Positions 34,107 through 42,639 of a stretch of 64,000 bases of DNA are shown one piece after another; the first letter of the stretch is position 1; the number at the start of each line of letters is the position of its first letter. Source of the stretch: Pedobacter sp. PACM 27299 (GTDB lineage: Bacteria > Bacteroidota > Bacteroidia > Sphingobacteriales > Sphingobacteriaceae); NCBI RefSeq assembly GCF_001412655.1, contig NZ_CP012996.1, positions 4,526,001-4,590,000 of the forward strand. The letters are read 5' to 3'. The notes under the pieces are model-generated. The model did no database searches and was not told where the DNA came from. It was given only the letters and a program-made list of their open reading frames with translations. Made by a program: the position numbers and the translations under genes.

Positions 34107-34691
34107 TTATTTGCTTTCTACGGCATCTTTTGCAGGTGTTGAATCCGTTGCTGCTGGTTTTTCCACCGCTGATTCAGCAGGCGCATTGCCTGATTCAGGT
34201 GCTTTTTCCGGAGCTTTAGCCGCTGCAGGAGCCGTTGTTTTTTTAGCAGGTCTGCCGACACTGGATTTAGCTACAGGCGATTTTGCCGCTGGAGCTTTCG
34301 TTGCAGCAGTTTTAGCAGCAGCAGGTGCTTTTACAGCTGTAGCAGCTTTTGCAGCAACAGGTGCTTTTGCAGCCGTTTTAGCTGGAACTTTCGCTGCAGC
34401 AGGTTTTACTTTTACAGCTGTTTTAACGCCAGCAGCAGATTTTTGAACTGCTCCATTTACTGCTTCAGTCACTTCTTTCTTCACTACAACTGCTTTGTCA
34501 GCTGTTTTTTTGGCAACAGATTTTGCTTTAACTGTTGCTTTTTTTAAGGGCTTAGCCAAGGCAACAGCGGCTTTTTCTTCGGTAGCAATCGCCGCAACTT
34601 TTACGCTTTGAACCACCGGTTTAGCTTTTGCTACTGCTTTCTTAACCACTTTCTTTGCTTTCTTTACCTCCTTATTCAACTCTTTTTTCAA
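34107..34691 (-). CDS. Histone H1-like Lys/Ala/Pro-rich protein, C-terminal part after a frameshift (194 aa as read)
   Basis: The sequence is almost wholly K, A, V and P, with KKAVAKAKPVV-type blocks like eukaryotic H1 tails and bacterial Hc1/AlgP proteins, so it probably binds DNA. As read, the only start is a TTG at 34691 that overlaps the stop of the preceding frame. Upstream of that TTG the same frame stays open for 11 codons (FEKKAEKKAKS) and matches the composition. Adding one T to the run at 34722-34724 joins it to the N-terminal frame as AAG-CCT-TTT-GAA and gives a 287-residue protein. I therefore treat this and the next entry as one gene. Confidence 0.65.
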   Translation of the reverse strand: MKKELNKEVKKAKKVVKKAVAKAKPVVQSVKVAAIATEEKAAVALAKPLKKATVKAKSVAKKTADKAVVVKKEVTEAVNGAVQKSAAGVKTAVKVKPAAAKVPAKTAAKAPVAAKAATAVKAPAAAKTAATKAPAAKSPVAKSSVGRPAKKTTAPAAAKAPEKAPESGNAPAESAVEKPAATDSTPAKDAVESK

Positions 34692-34969
34692 AGATTTAGC
34701 CTTTTTCTCTGCTTTCTTTTCAAAGGCTTATTAGCTTTTGCTGCTTCTTCCAATTTTTGATTTACAGCTTCTTTCACTTCAAGGAATTTAGTCGACAATT
34801 TTTTTGCAACTACTTTACTCGCTTTTGCAATGTCATCACCAATCTTCTCTGCATCATGTCCCAAATGTTTTACCACTTCGAAAAACTTCTCACTTAGACT
34901 TTTCTCCAATTGTTTTTTCGCTGCACTTTTAGCAACTTTCTTTTCTACTCTTGATTTTTTGCCTTTCAT
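34688..34969 (-). CDS. Histone H1-like protein, N-terminal part before a frameshift (93 aa as read)
   Basis: Residues 1-82 are a basic start (KGKKSRVEKKVAKSAAKK) and an amphipathic helical region (SLSEKFFEVVKHLGHDAEKIGDD). The last 11 residues (LKRKQRKRLNL) are out of character and arise after the probable one-base deletion at 34722-34724. The true product is probably 34107-34969, a 287-residue nucleoid-associated protein. A natural programmed frameshift is less likely because no slippery heptamer is visible. Confidence 0.65.
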   Translation of the reverse strand: MKGKKSRVEKKVAKSAAKKQLEKSLSEKFFEVVKHLGHDAEKIGDDIAKASKVVAKKLSTKFLEVKEAVNQKLEEAAKANKPLKRKQRKRLNL

Positions 34970-35044
34970 ATTCGTTTATTTATAAGTTTTTAGGTTGATC
35001 AGATAAATAGGACACTGCTCAGTTCATATTCCTCGTTTAATGTT

Positions 35045-35052
35045 TATATTTG
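35045..35052 (+). promoter_or_regulatory. Putative -7 box for yajQ
   Basis: TATATTTG matches TAnnTTTG exactly, 68 bases before the ATG at 35121, giving a leader of about 60 bases. No convincing -33 TTG lies at the expected distance. Confidence 0.3.
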
Positions 35053-35120
35053 TAAGGATCACCCACTACGGGTTAAATTTCAATTAAATCTAATATTTTT
35101 TTTATTCTAAAGCTATAATC

Positions 35121-35612
35121 ATGCCCACTTTCGATATTGTAAGTAAAGTTGACGCGCAAACATTTGATAACGCGATGAACAATGCCAAAAAAGAAATCCT
35201 AAATCGTTATGATTTCAATACTTCTAAGAGTACAATTGATCATGATAAGAAAACTAACCAGATCACGATTGTTACTGAAGATGATATGCGTTTAAAAGCG
35301 ATTCAGGATGCTATCATCTCCAGAATGGTTAAACAAGGACTAGACTCCAACAGTTTGGACTTTGGAAAAGAAACCTATGCTTCTGGAAATATGATCAGAA
35401 AAGAGATTTCAATCAAAGAAGGTATCGACAAAGAAACTGCTAAAAAAATTGTTGCAAAAATAAAAGCCAGTGGATTAAAAGTTCAGGCGTCTATGATGGA
35501 TGACCAGGTTCGAGTACAGAGTAAGAGCATTGATGACCTACAGGGTGTCATTGCACTTTGTAAAGGTGAAGATTTTGGCCAGCCATTACAATTCATCAAC
35601 ATGCGTAATTAA
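35121..35612 (+). CDS. yajQ: YajQ family nucleotide-binding protein (163 aa)
   Basis: MPTFDIVSKVD at the N-terminus, the NRYDFNTSKSTIDHD segment and the C-terminal QSKSIDDLQGVIALCKGEDFGQPLQFINMR are diagnostic. The fold is two ferredoxin-like repeats. Some proteobacterial members bind cyclic di-GMP; whether this one does is not known. The gene is single and followed by a hairpin. Confidence 0.95.
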   Translation: MPTFDIVSKVDAQTFDNAMNNAKKEILNRYDFNTSKSTIDHDKKTNQITIVTEDDMRLKAIQDAIISRMVKQGLDSNSLDFGKETYASGNMIRKEISIKEGIDKETAKKIVAKIKASGLKVQASMMDDQVRVQSKSIDDLQGVIALCKGEDFGQPLQFINMRN

Positions 35613-35628
35613 ACATTTACTGCTATCC

Positions 35629-35661
35629 AAAGCTGACCGTATTTTCAATGCGGTCAGCTTT
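35629..35661 (+). terminator. Hairpin terminator after yajQ
   Basis: AAAGCTGACCG pairs with CGGTCAGCTTT across an 11-base loop. The following T run is short (TTTGATTT). Its position inside the longer frame starting at 35648 shows that the acetyltransferase really starts later, at 35711. Confidence 0.7.
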
Positions 35662-35710
35662 GATTTCTCTCTTCATTTTTTTCAAACCCGTATACCAAAA
35701 ACACGAGCCA

Positions 35711-36154
35711 ATGGAAATTATTGATAGTGGATTTGTTTATTCTGATGATCCTCAGAAAATTGATCCGATTGCCATTCATCATTTTTTAAGTACCCAATCT
35801 TATTGGGCACAAAATATCCCGCTGGAAACGGTAAAAAAGTCTATTGCACATTCTTTGTGTTTTGGCATTTATACGGAAGGAAAACAGGTTGGTTTTGCAA
35901 GATGGATTACCGATCGGGCAACCTTTGCTTATATGGCAGATGTCTATGTAGAAGAAATTTACCGCGGCCAAGGCCTGGCAAAAAAGCTGATGTCCTTAAT
36001 GCTTTTTCATCCAGACCTGCAAGGATTAAGAAGGTATATGCTGGCTACAGTGGATGCCCACGGTTTATATACTCAATTTGGATTCAAACAAATAGACCAC
36101 CCGGATCGGCTGATGGCTATCGTCATTAAAGACCCCTACCTGGATAACGAATAG
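35711..36154 (+). CDS. GNAT family N-acetyltransferase (147 aa)
   Basis: The acetyl-CoA-binding motif A is VYVEEIYRGQGLAKKLM near residues 85-101, preceded by QVGFARWITDRATFAYMADV. The C-terminus YTQFGFKQIDHPDRLM is typical. The closest type is the small cytosolic GNAT group with unknown substrates. I chose the ATG at 35711 because the upstream extension to 35648 would read through the yajQ hairpin. Confidence 0.88.
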   Translation: MEIIDSGFVYSDDPQKIDPIAIHHFLSTQSYWAQNIPLETVKKSIAHSLCFGIYTEGKQVGFARWITDRATFAYMADVYVEEIYRGQGLAKKLMSLMLFHPDLQGLRRYMLATVDAHGLYTQFGFKQIDHPDRLMAIVIKDPYLDNE

Positions 36155-36175
36155 TAAAAAGCCAGTAGAAGCACG

Positions 36176-36210
36176 AAGTCCATTAAAGATTTGATCTTCA
36201 ATGGACTTTA
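36176..36210. terminator. Bidirectional hairpin between convergent genes
   Basis: AAGTCCATT (36176-36184) pairs with AATGGACTT (36201-36209), and the inner AAGAT/ATCTT extends the stem. It lies between the acetyltransferase (plus) and the 36257 gene (minus). Confidence 0.6.
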
Positions 36211-36256
36211 TACTACACTATTTATATATTTTTATATATTGATATTTAGCTATCAA

Positions 36257-37570
36257 TTACACAGTTTTTACATCTCCTTCGCTGTAATCTCTGATATCAG
36301 CGATATATCCGTTCAGGATCAGGAAGTCAAACAATGGCTTTGCATCCGGTGTGACAGGCATATTCGCACTGGTAATCACCGTATTGGTTTTTTTATCCAG
36401 GAAAGGATAGGCAAATAAACGTACATTTTTGCTAAACATATCACTCACATAACTCAGCAGCTGACTAGAATAGTTTTCTCCAAAATTACTGGAGTTGAAC
36501 ACAAATTTCAAGTTGTTGATGTTGGTAGAGATCCCTACACTCTTTGGCTTGCAGCGGTCTAGGTATTTTGCCAGTTTATTGTGTCTGGCAAAGTTAGACA
36601 CCATCACAAGGTTGCCCGTTTTACACATATCTTCAGCTCGTTTTGCAACGGCTTCCAGATCGAAACTTTCCGGCTCATCATCTCCTGCACTCAGCACATT
36701 AGATAAGAGTACCTCAATCAATACGCTTAAATTCTCTTTACTGACACTCTCTGAGCGGACAAACTGGTCTACCGCTTTGTTTAACATGCTAAAATTCGGA
36801 TTCGATTTCTGCGCATATTTGGTACGTAGAATCATAATGTCCTTTTTATAAAGCAAGTCTTTCGGCAGACAAGGGTTTCCTAATGAATCAAAAATGGCTG
36901 CATCAGAAAAGTCCTTTACAATCAGATAAAGGTTTAAAAGAATATTGTTAATCTTTCCAAAAGCAGGCCCGCTCACAGAAATAAGGTCGATCTCTACAGA
37001 ACCTACTGTCAGGTTATCTGCTAAAGATTCGATCATTGTTTTAGGATCGTTATTATAATAAAACGCTGCGTAAACTAAATTCACACCAATAATACCCAAT
37101 ACATTCTGCTGTAAAGCAGCATCAGTATCCAGCAGCCTTACATGGAAAAATATCTCATTAGGCTCTCCTCCTGGTTCCGATTGAAAACGAATTCCAATCC
37201 AGCCATGCGGATCATTTGATTTATTGTAATTTAAGGTCGTTACGGTATCTGCGAAAGCAAAGAAAGTACGGTCATCATACTTCACTCCATTCAATCTTTC
37301 ATTTAACAGGCCAAACTCATGACCTAACATTTTCAACAATCTGGATTGACTCACATACCGTCCTGATTCTTCTACACCATAAATGGCATCACTGAAAGTC
37401 ATATCATATGCAGACATGGTTTTCGCAACCGTTCCAGAAGCAGCACCCGCAGTAAAAAAGTTACGGGCCACTTCTTGTCCCGCGCCAATTTCTGCAAAGG
37501 TTCCGTAAATCTTAGGGTTTAAGTTAATCTTCAAAGCTTTACGCTTGGTATCCAGAATTTCTCTTTCCAT
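36257..37570 (-). CDS. Conserved protein of unknown function (437 aa)
   Basis: It has no signal peptide or membrane span. The N-terminal KIYGTFAEIGAGQEVARNFF, GAASGTVAKTMSAYDMTFSDAIYG and SRLLKMLGHEFGLL segments look strongly conserved. I recall Bacteroidota relatives sometimes being labelled nicotinate-nucleotide adenylyltransferase, but the NadD HxGH motif is absent, so I do not accept that name. A frame extension to 37645 adds 25 residues (MIFKFLTQDRQF...) that look non-coding, so I use the ATG at 37570. It is divergent from the ABC ATPase gene. Confidence 0.7.
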   Translation of the reverse strand: MEREILDTKRKALKINLNPKIYGTFAEIGAGQEVARNFFTAGAASGTVAKTMSAYDMTFSDAIYGVEESGRYVSQSRLLKMLGHEFGLLNERLNGVKYDDRTFFAFADTVTTLNYNKSNDPHGWIGIRFQSEPGGEPNEIFFHVRLLDTDAALQQNVLGIIGVNLVYAAFYYNNDPKTMIESLADNLTVGSVEIDLISVSGPAFGKINNILLNLYLIVKDFSDAAIFDSLGNPCLPKDLLYKKDIMILRTKYAQKSNPNFSMLNKAVDQFVRSESVSKENLSVLIEVLLSNVLSAGDDEPESFDLEAVAKRAEDMCKTGNLVMVSNFARHNKLAKYLDRCKPKSVGISTNINNLKFVFNSSNFGENYSSQLLSYVSDMFSKNVRLFAYPFLDKKTNTVITSANMPVTPDAKPLFDFLILNGYIADIRDYSEGDVKTV

Positions 37571-37663
37571 GCTGCAAAAATAACACAATAAGACGGAATT
37601 CAGGCCATAAAATTGCCTATCTTGAGTCAAAAATTTAAAGATCAAAACAAAGCTTGATTTCCG

Positions 37664-39385
37664 ATGCTAAACGTCACCAACCTCCATATAGAATTCCTGA
37701 ATAAAGATGAAAAATCCTGGCACAATGCGGTGAGCGACATTAGTTTCCGTGTAGACAAAGGAAAAGTTTTGGGAATCGTTGGAGAATCGGGATCAGGAAA
37801 ATCTGTCACCTCTTTTTCGATTATGCGGCTTCATGATCCTTTAAATACAAAGATTACCGGAGATATTGAATTTGATCGAATCGACTTACTGCAGCTTTCT
37901 GCCGAGGAAATCCGCAAGTATAGGGGCAATAAAATTGCCATGATTTTTCAGGAACCTATGACTTCTTTGAATCCGGTATTTACCTGTGGCTACCAGGTTC
38001 AGGAAGCGATTATGCTCCACCAAAACAGCTCAAAAGCATTGGCTAAAGCCAAGACTATTGCCTTATTTGAGGAAGTACAATTGCCGCGACCAGAACAAAT
38101 CTTTGAAAGCTATCCGCATCAGCTTTCCGGCGGACAAAAGCAAAGGGTGATGATTGCGATGGCACTAAGTTGTAACCCGGAACTTTTAATCGCCGATGAG
38201 CCCACTACAGCGCTGGATGTGACTGTCCAAAAAACGATCCTCCAACTGCTCATGCGGATAAAAAAAGAAAGGGATATGGCTATGATTTTCATCTCCCATG
38301 ATTTGGCGGTAATCACTGAAATTGCCGATCAGATTGCAGTGATGTATAAAGGCCAAATCGTGGAACAAGGCCCAACAAAATCCATATTTGAGGCCCCAAA
38401 ACACCCCTATACGAAAGGTCTCCTGGCTTGCAGGCCAAACCCGATGCAGCTGTTAAAGAAACTACCCGTAGTTGCTGATTTTTTATCCGGAGATCCAGCG
38501 CTTGCAGCCGCCCATCTTTTAGAAAGCAACACCTATCAGCCCCAGGAAATCAGCGAGAGAAGAACGTTTTTATATGGACAATCTCCAATTCTACAAGTCA
38601 AAAACTTATGTACCTGGTTTCCAATTCGCAAAGGTTTATTTGGAAAAACTACTGATTATGTAAAAGCCGTAGATCAGGTAAGCTTTGAGGTATTCCCTGG
38701 AGAAACACTTGGCCTCGTTGGAGAATCTGGCTGTGGCAAAACGACTTTGGGCAGGAGCATTTTAAGATTGATCAACCCAACTTCAGGCCAGTTGATTTTC
38801 GAAGAAAAAGAACTCTGTAAATTACCTAAATCTGAGCTAAGGAAAATAAGAAGAGACATACAGATCATCTTCCAGGACCCTTACTCCTCTTTAAACCCAA
38901 GATTAACCATTGGCAATGCTTTAATGGAACCTTTACAGGTACATGAGCTATTCGATAACGATACAAAAAGAAAAGCCCATGTCATGGAACTTCTGGAAAG
39001 AGTAGATTTAAATCCGGATACCTACAATAAATATCCTCATGAATTTTCTGGCGGCCAAAGGCAGCGTATTGTGATCGCAAGAGCATTGGCTTTACAACCA
39101 AAATTTATCATTTGTGATGAATCCGTATCCGCACTTGACGTGTCTGTTCAGGCACAGGTACTGAATTTATTAAGACAGTTACAGCAGGATTTCGGCCTTA
39201 CTTACATCTTTATTTCGCATGATCTTTCTGTGGTAAAACATCTTTCTGATCGGATTATTGTGATGAACAAAGGCAAAATAGAAGAATTGGATTTTCCAGA
39301 AGAGATTTACTTCCATCCAAAAGCGGAGTATACTAAGAAACTAATTGCGGCAATACCTGGCTTTTCTCCTAAAGATCAGGATTAA
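37664..39385 (+). CDS. Fused double ABC transporter ATPase, Opp/Dpp peptide type (573 aa)
   Basis: Two complete nucleotide-binding domains lie in tandem. In the first, Walker A is GESGSGKS near residue 42, the signature is LSGGQKQR and Walker B is LLIADEPTT. In the second, Walker A is GESGCGKT near 352, the signature FSGGQRQR and Walker B FIICDESVS. Each is followed by the oligopeptide-type C-terminal extension (HPYTKGLLACRPNP, KAEYTKKLIAAIPG). It probably powers oligopeptide or nickel-type uptake. No permease or binding-protein gene is adjacent, so the membrane partner is encoded elsewhere. Confidence 0.92.
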   Translation: MLNVTNLHIEFLNKDEKSWHNAVSDISFRVDKGKVLGIVGESGSGKSVTSFSIMRLHDPLNTKITGDIEFDRIDLLQLSAEEIRKYRGNKIAMIFQEPMTSLNPVFTCGYQVQEAIMLHQNSSKALAKAKTIALFEEVQLPRPEQIFESYPHQLSGGQKQRVMIAMALSCNPELLIADEPTTALDVTVQKTILQLLMRIKKERDMAMIFISHDLAVITEIADQIAVMYKGQIVEQGPTKSIFEAPKHPYTKGLLACRPNPMQLLKKLPVVADFLSGDPALAAAHLLESNTYQPQEISERRTFLYGQSPILQVKNLCTWFPIRKGLFGKTTDYVKAVDQVSFEVFPGETLGLVGESGCGKTTLGRSILRLINPTSGQLIFEEKELCKLPKSELRKIRRDIQIIFQDPYSSLNPRLTIGNALMEPLQVHELFDNDTKRKAHVMELLERVDLNPDTYNKYPHEFSGGQRQRIVIARALALQPKFIICDESVSALDVSVQAQVLNLLRQLQQDFGLTYIFISHDLSVVKHLSDRIIVMNKGKIEELDFPEEIYFHPKAEYTKKLIAAIPGFSPKDQD

Positions 39386-39401
39386 AAAACTGATCAATTA
39401 T

Positions 39402-40295
39402 TTAATGAATTTCCGGCTCTGCTGAACCACTGGCCAACTGGATAATTGCCGTATTGAGCAACCTCCTTACGGCGCGTTCTTTTACCTTATCATAATGTTT
39501 CAAAAGCACCATCACTTTAAAGACGGCAACATCTTTATTGATGGCAATCGTTTTGATCGACAAGCCACCTTCTACTACGTTATCAGCGTCATTTTCAATC
39601 GCTTTTTCCAGATATTCCTCCAGAAAATCCGGTGTATAACTGTGTCTCAGTGACAGGTCAAACTCTATGCTCAATTTCTTTGTATTCTGCTTGGATTGAT
39701 TCACGATTACAGTACTAAAAGCAACTGAATTTGGAATGATCACCATATCACTGTCTTCATTTTGAAGAATCATATTAATCAGCGTAATGTCCAGAATTTT
39801 ACCTTCATACTCTCCCAATTTAATATGGTCACCTAAAGACAATCGATCTGAAAACATAATGATCAACCCATTGATCATATTGGTGATGTAATCTTTAAAA
39901 GTTACTGCTAAAGCTGCCGCCACAATGGATACACTGAACACCAGGTCTAAAGGATTGACACTAAACAAAGTGGTCAATGCCAAGGCCATAAAGGCCGTAT
40001 TTAAGATCGACACGACCCTATTGATGCCCAGGATAAAATTGTCCTTCACCGTCTTTTTTAACCGGTGCTTTTTGATATACCAAAAAATCACTACTTGCCT
40101 AAGGACGGAAACCAGCAAACTAGGTCCTAAAAACAAGATGCAGGCTTTGTTTAATTTACCGAGAAAAAGGTATTTTTCATACAATTGCGGAACCTCGATC
40201 GCAAAATAAATCAGTGCCATACAAATCACTGCCTTAATGAGGATCATGATCAGCTCTTTTCCTGTTTCCCGCTCTTTATCGTCTATAGTTATCAA
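39402..40295 (-). CDS. Mechanosensitive ion channel, MscS family (297 aa)
   Basis: Three hydrophobic spans lie at about residues 15-35, 50-75 and 88-125, followed by the MscS beta domain signature AVTFKDYITNMINGLIIMFSDRLSLGDHIKLG and the IPNSVAFSTVIVNQS segment. The C-terminal alpha/beta part is short. It likely releases solutes on hypo-osmotic shock. The usual Gly/Ala-packed pore helix is less regular than in E. coli MscS, so gating properties cannot be inferred. Confidence 0.88.
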   Translation of the reverse strand: MITIDDKERETGKELIMILIKAVICMALIYFAIEVPQLYEKYLFLGKLNKACILFLGPSLLVSVLRQVVIFWYIKKHRLKKTVKDNFILGINRVVSILNTAFMALALTTLFSVNPLDLVFSVSIVAAALAVTFKDYITNMINGLIIMFSDRLSLGDHIKLGEYEGKILDITLINMILQNEDSDMVIIPNSVAFSTVIVNQSKQNTKKLSIEFDLSLRHSYTPDFLEEYLEKAIENDADNVVEGGLSIKTIAINKDVAVFKVMVLLKHYDKVKERAVRRLLNTAIIQLASGSAEPEIH

Positions 40296-40415
40296 AACCT
40301 ATTTTCTTTAATAAAACCTTATTTATTCAAAGATACAAAAATCAGCCATCCATTATCACAGATTTAAGCCCTTTTACAACGCCGTATTGCCTGATTAAAG
40401 ACATTTAACTGGGCA

Positions 40416-40450
40416 TTTGACAGCTTTTCCACTTCAAATTGTTACCTTCG
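40416..40450 (+). promoter_or_regulatory. Putative promoter for rnr
   Basis: TTTG (40416-40419) and TACCTTCG (40443-40450) are 23 bases apart, one mismatch from the Bacteroidota pattern. The transcription start would fall near 40457, after the first in-frame ATG at 40452, supporting translation from the ATG at 40470. Confidence 0.4.
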
Positions 40451-40469
40451 AATGATTCATATCTATACT

Positions 40470-42599
40470 ATGGCAAAAAATAAATCATCTCACTTAGAAC
40501 TCGTTTTAATACAATTAATCAGCGACGTTCTGGAGAAAAGCAATAAAGAGGCCCTGAATTACAAACAGGTGTCTGCAAAATTAAACATTACAGATTCCGA
40601 TGCTAAGGAAACCATCCTCGATATATTAAAGCAACAGGCTAAAAAAGGCATTTTCGCAGAACCTGAACGTGGCAAGTTCAGATTGAAAGACCTGAAAACA
40701 TTTATCATTGGAAAAGTCGACATGACTGCCGATGGTGCGGCGTTTATCGTCCCTGACGATGAGTTTGAAAAAGATGTATTCGTCTCTTCCCGTAAACTTC
40801 ACAATGCCCTGCATGGCGATAAGGTAAAAGTTTACATTTACGCCAAGAAAAGTGGACGTAAGAACGAAGGCGAAGTAGTCGAGATCATTCAACGTGCAAA
40901 AACTGACTTCATTGGTGTCATCAAGATCTCCGACCGGTTCGCTTTTGTAAACGTGGACGATAAGAAAATGCTGCATGATATTTTTGTTCCTTTGAGCGAC
41001 CTTAACGGGGCAAAAAACGGGCAAAAAGTACAGGTTAGCATTACAGACTGGCCGGAAGGTGCAAAAAATCCGATCGGAAAGATCAGCACCATCCTTGGAG
41101 AACAAGGAGAGAACAATACAGAAATGAACGCAATTCTTGCGCAGTATGGCTTCCCTTTAAGCTTCCCACCAGAAGTAGAAAAAGAGGCTAATGCCATTCC
41201 TGAACAGGTTTCCGCTGCAGAAATTGAAGGCCGCAGAGATTTCAGAGATACCGTAACTTTCACGATTGACCCTGCCGATGCGAAAGATTTCGATGATGCC
41301 ATTTCCTTTAAAAAACTGGACAATGGAAATTACGAAATCGGTGTGCACATTGCCGATGTTTCTCATTATGTAAGGCCAAATTCGGCGCTGGATAAAGAAG
41401 CGTATGGCAGAGCAACCTCTGTTTACCTCGTAGACCGTGTAATTCCAATGCTTCCGGAGCGTCTAAGCAATGGCGTATGCTCTTTACGTCCGAACGAAGA
41501 TAAGCTGTGTTTCGCCGCTGTTTTTGAACTGGATGAAAAAGCAAATATCATCACCCAATGGTTTGGCCGTACGGTAATACATTCTAACAGACGATTCAGC
41601 TATGAAGAAGCGCAGGAAGTAATCGAAACCAAGGAGGGCGATCATGCAGAAGAAATTCTAAAACTGAATGAACTGGCCTATATCCTGAGGGAAAAGAAAT
41701 TTAAAGAGGGTGCCATCAGTTTTGAAAGTACCGAGGTCAAATTCAAGCTTGATGAGTATGGCAAGCCGATTGGCGTGTACGTAAAAGAACGTAAAGATGC
41801 CCATAAACTGATTGAAGATTATATGCTGCTGGCCAATAGAAAAGTAGCGGAATTTATCGCCAAAAAAGGAAAAGGCAAGCAAAAATATACTTTCATTTAC
41901 CGCTCTCATGATTCTCCGAATCTGGAAACCTTAAACACCTTCGCACTTTTTGCGGCACGTTTCGGCTACAAGATCAATACGAAATCAGATAAAGAGATTG
42001 CAAAATCTCTGAATTACCTGATGGAAGACGTGGAAGGTAAAAAAGAGCAAAACGTATTGACACAACTGGCTATTCGTTCCATGGCTAAGGCAGTTTATAC
42101 CACTAAGAAAACCAGCCATTACGGCTTGGCATTCGACCATTATACCCACTTCACCTCTCCAATCAGACGTTACCCTGATGTGATGGTTCACCGTCTTCTT
42201 GCCGCTTATCTGAACGGAGAGAAATCTGCAAATGAAGAAGAATATGAAATTGCAGCTTCCCATTCTTCAGCGATGGAAAAACGTGCTGCTGATGCAGAAC
42301 GCGCTTCGATCAAATACAAACAAGCGGAATACCTGGAAGATAACATTGGAAACACCTACACAGGAATCATTTCCGGCGTTACTGAATGGGGTATGTACAT
42401 TGAACTAATGGCCAATAAGTGCGAGGGCATGATTCGCTTGAGAGACTTAACGGACGATTTCTATGTACTTGACGAGAAAAACTACTGTATTGTTGGACAG
42501 CGTAAAAAGAAAACTTATCAGCTGGGCGATGAAGTACAGGTAAAAGTGAAAAAAGTAGACCTCTCGAAAAGACAAATAGATTTTTCTTTAATCCAATAA
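40470..42599 (+). CDS. rnr: Ribonuclease R (709 aa)
   Basis: A 3'-5' exoribonuclease. The order is an N-terminal winged-helix region (residues 1-70), two cold-shock domains (about 70-230), the RNB domain with signature TIDPADAKDFDDAI near residue 275 and FTSPIRRYPDV near 560, and a C-terminal S1 domain (NTYTGIISGVTEWGMYIEL). The metal-binding Asp residues of the DAKDFDD motif are intact. The ATG at 40470 (MAKNKSSHLEL) is chosen over 40452 on promoter position. Confidence 0.96.
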   Translation: MAKNKSSHLELVLIQLISDVLEKSNKEALNYKQVSAKLNITDSDAKETILDILKQQAKKGIFAEPERGKFRLKDLKTFIIGKVDMTADGAAFIVPDDEFEKDVFVSSRKLHNALHGDKVKVYIYAKKSGRKNEGEVVEIIQRAKTDFIGVIKISDRFAFVNVDDKKMLHDIFVPLSDLNGAKNGQKVQVSITDWPEGAKNPIGKISTILGEQGENNTEMNAILAQYGFPLSFPPEVEKEANAIPEQVSAAEIEGRRDFRDTVTFTIDPADAKDFDDAISFKKLDNGNYEIGVHIADVSHYVRPNSALDKEAYGRATSVYLVDRVIPMLPERLSNGVCSLRPNEDKLCFAAVFELDEKANIITQWFGRTVIHSNRRFSYEEAQEVIETKEGDHAEEILKLNELAYILREKKFKEGAISFESTEVKFKLDEYGKPIGVYVKERKDAHKLIEDYMLLANRKVAEFIAKKGKGKQKYTFIYRSHDSPNLETLNTFALFAARFGYKINTKSDKEIAKSLNYLMEDVEGKKEQNVLTQLAIRSMAKAVYTTKKTSHYGLAFDHYTHFTSPIRRYPDVMVHRLLAAYLNGEKSANEEEYEIAASHSSAMEKRAADAERASIKYKQAEYLEDNIGNTYTGIISGVTEWGMYIELMANKCEGMIRLRDLTDDFYVLDEKNYCIVGQRKKKTYQLGDEVQVKVKKVDLSKRQIDFSLIQ

Positions 42600-42639
42600 T
42601 ATTAAAACAGATACTTCGGTAAATTCCTTTGCAAAAAAC

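Noticed and set aside
34111..34446. 111-codon plus frame opposite the histone-like gene
   Set aside because: An Ala-rich mirror of the Lys/Ala tail coding; no independent support.
35648..35710. Upstream extension of the acetyltransferase
   Set aside because: It would translate the yajQ terminator hairpin; the ATG at 35711 gives a normal GNAT length.
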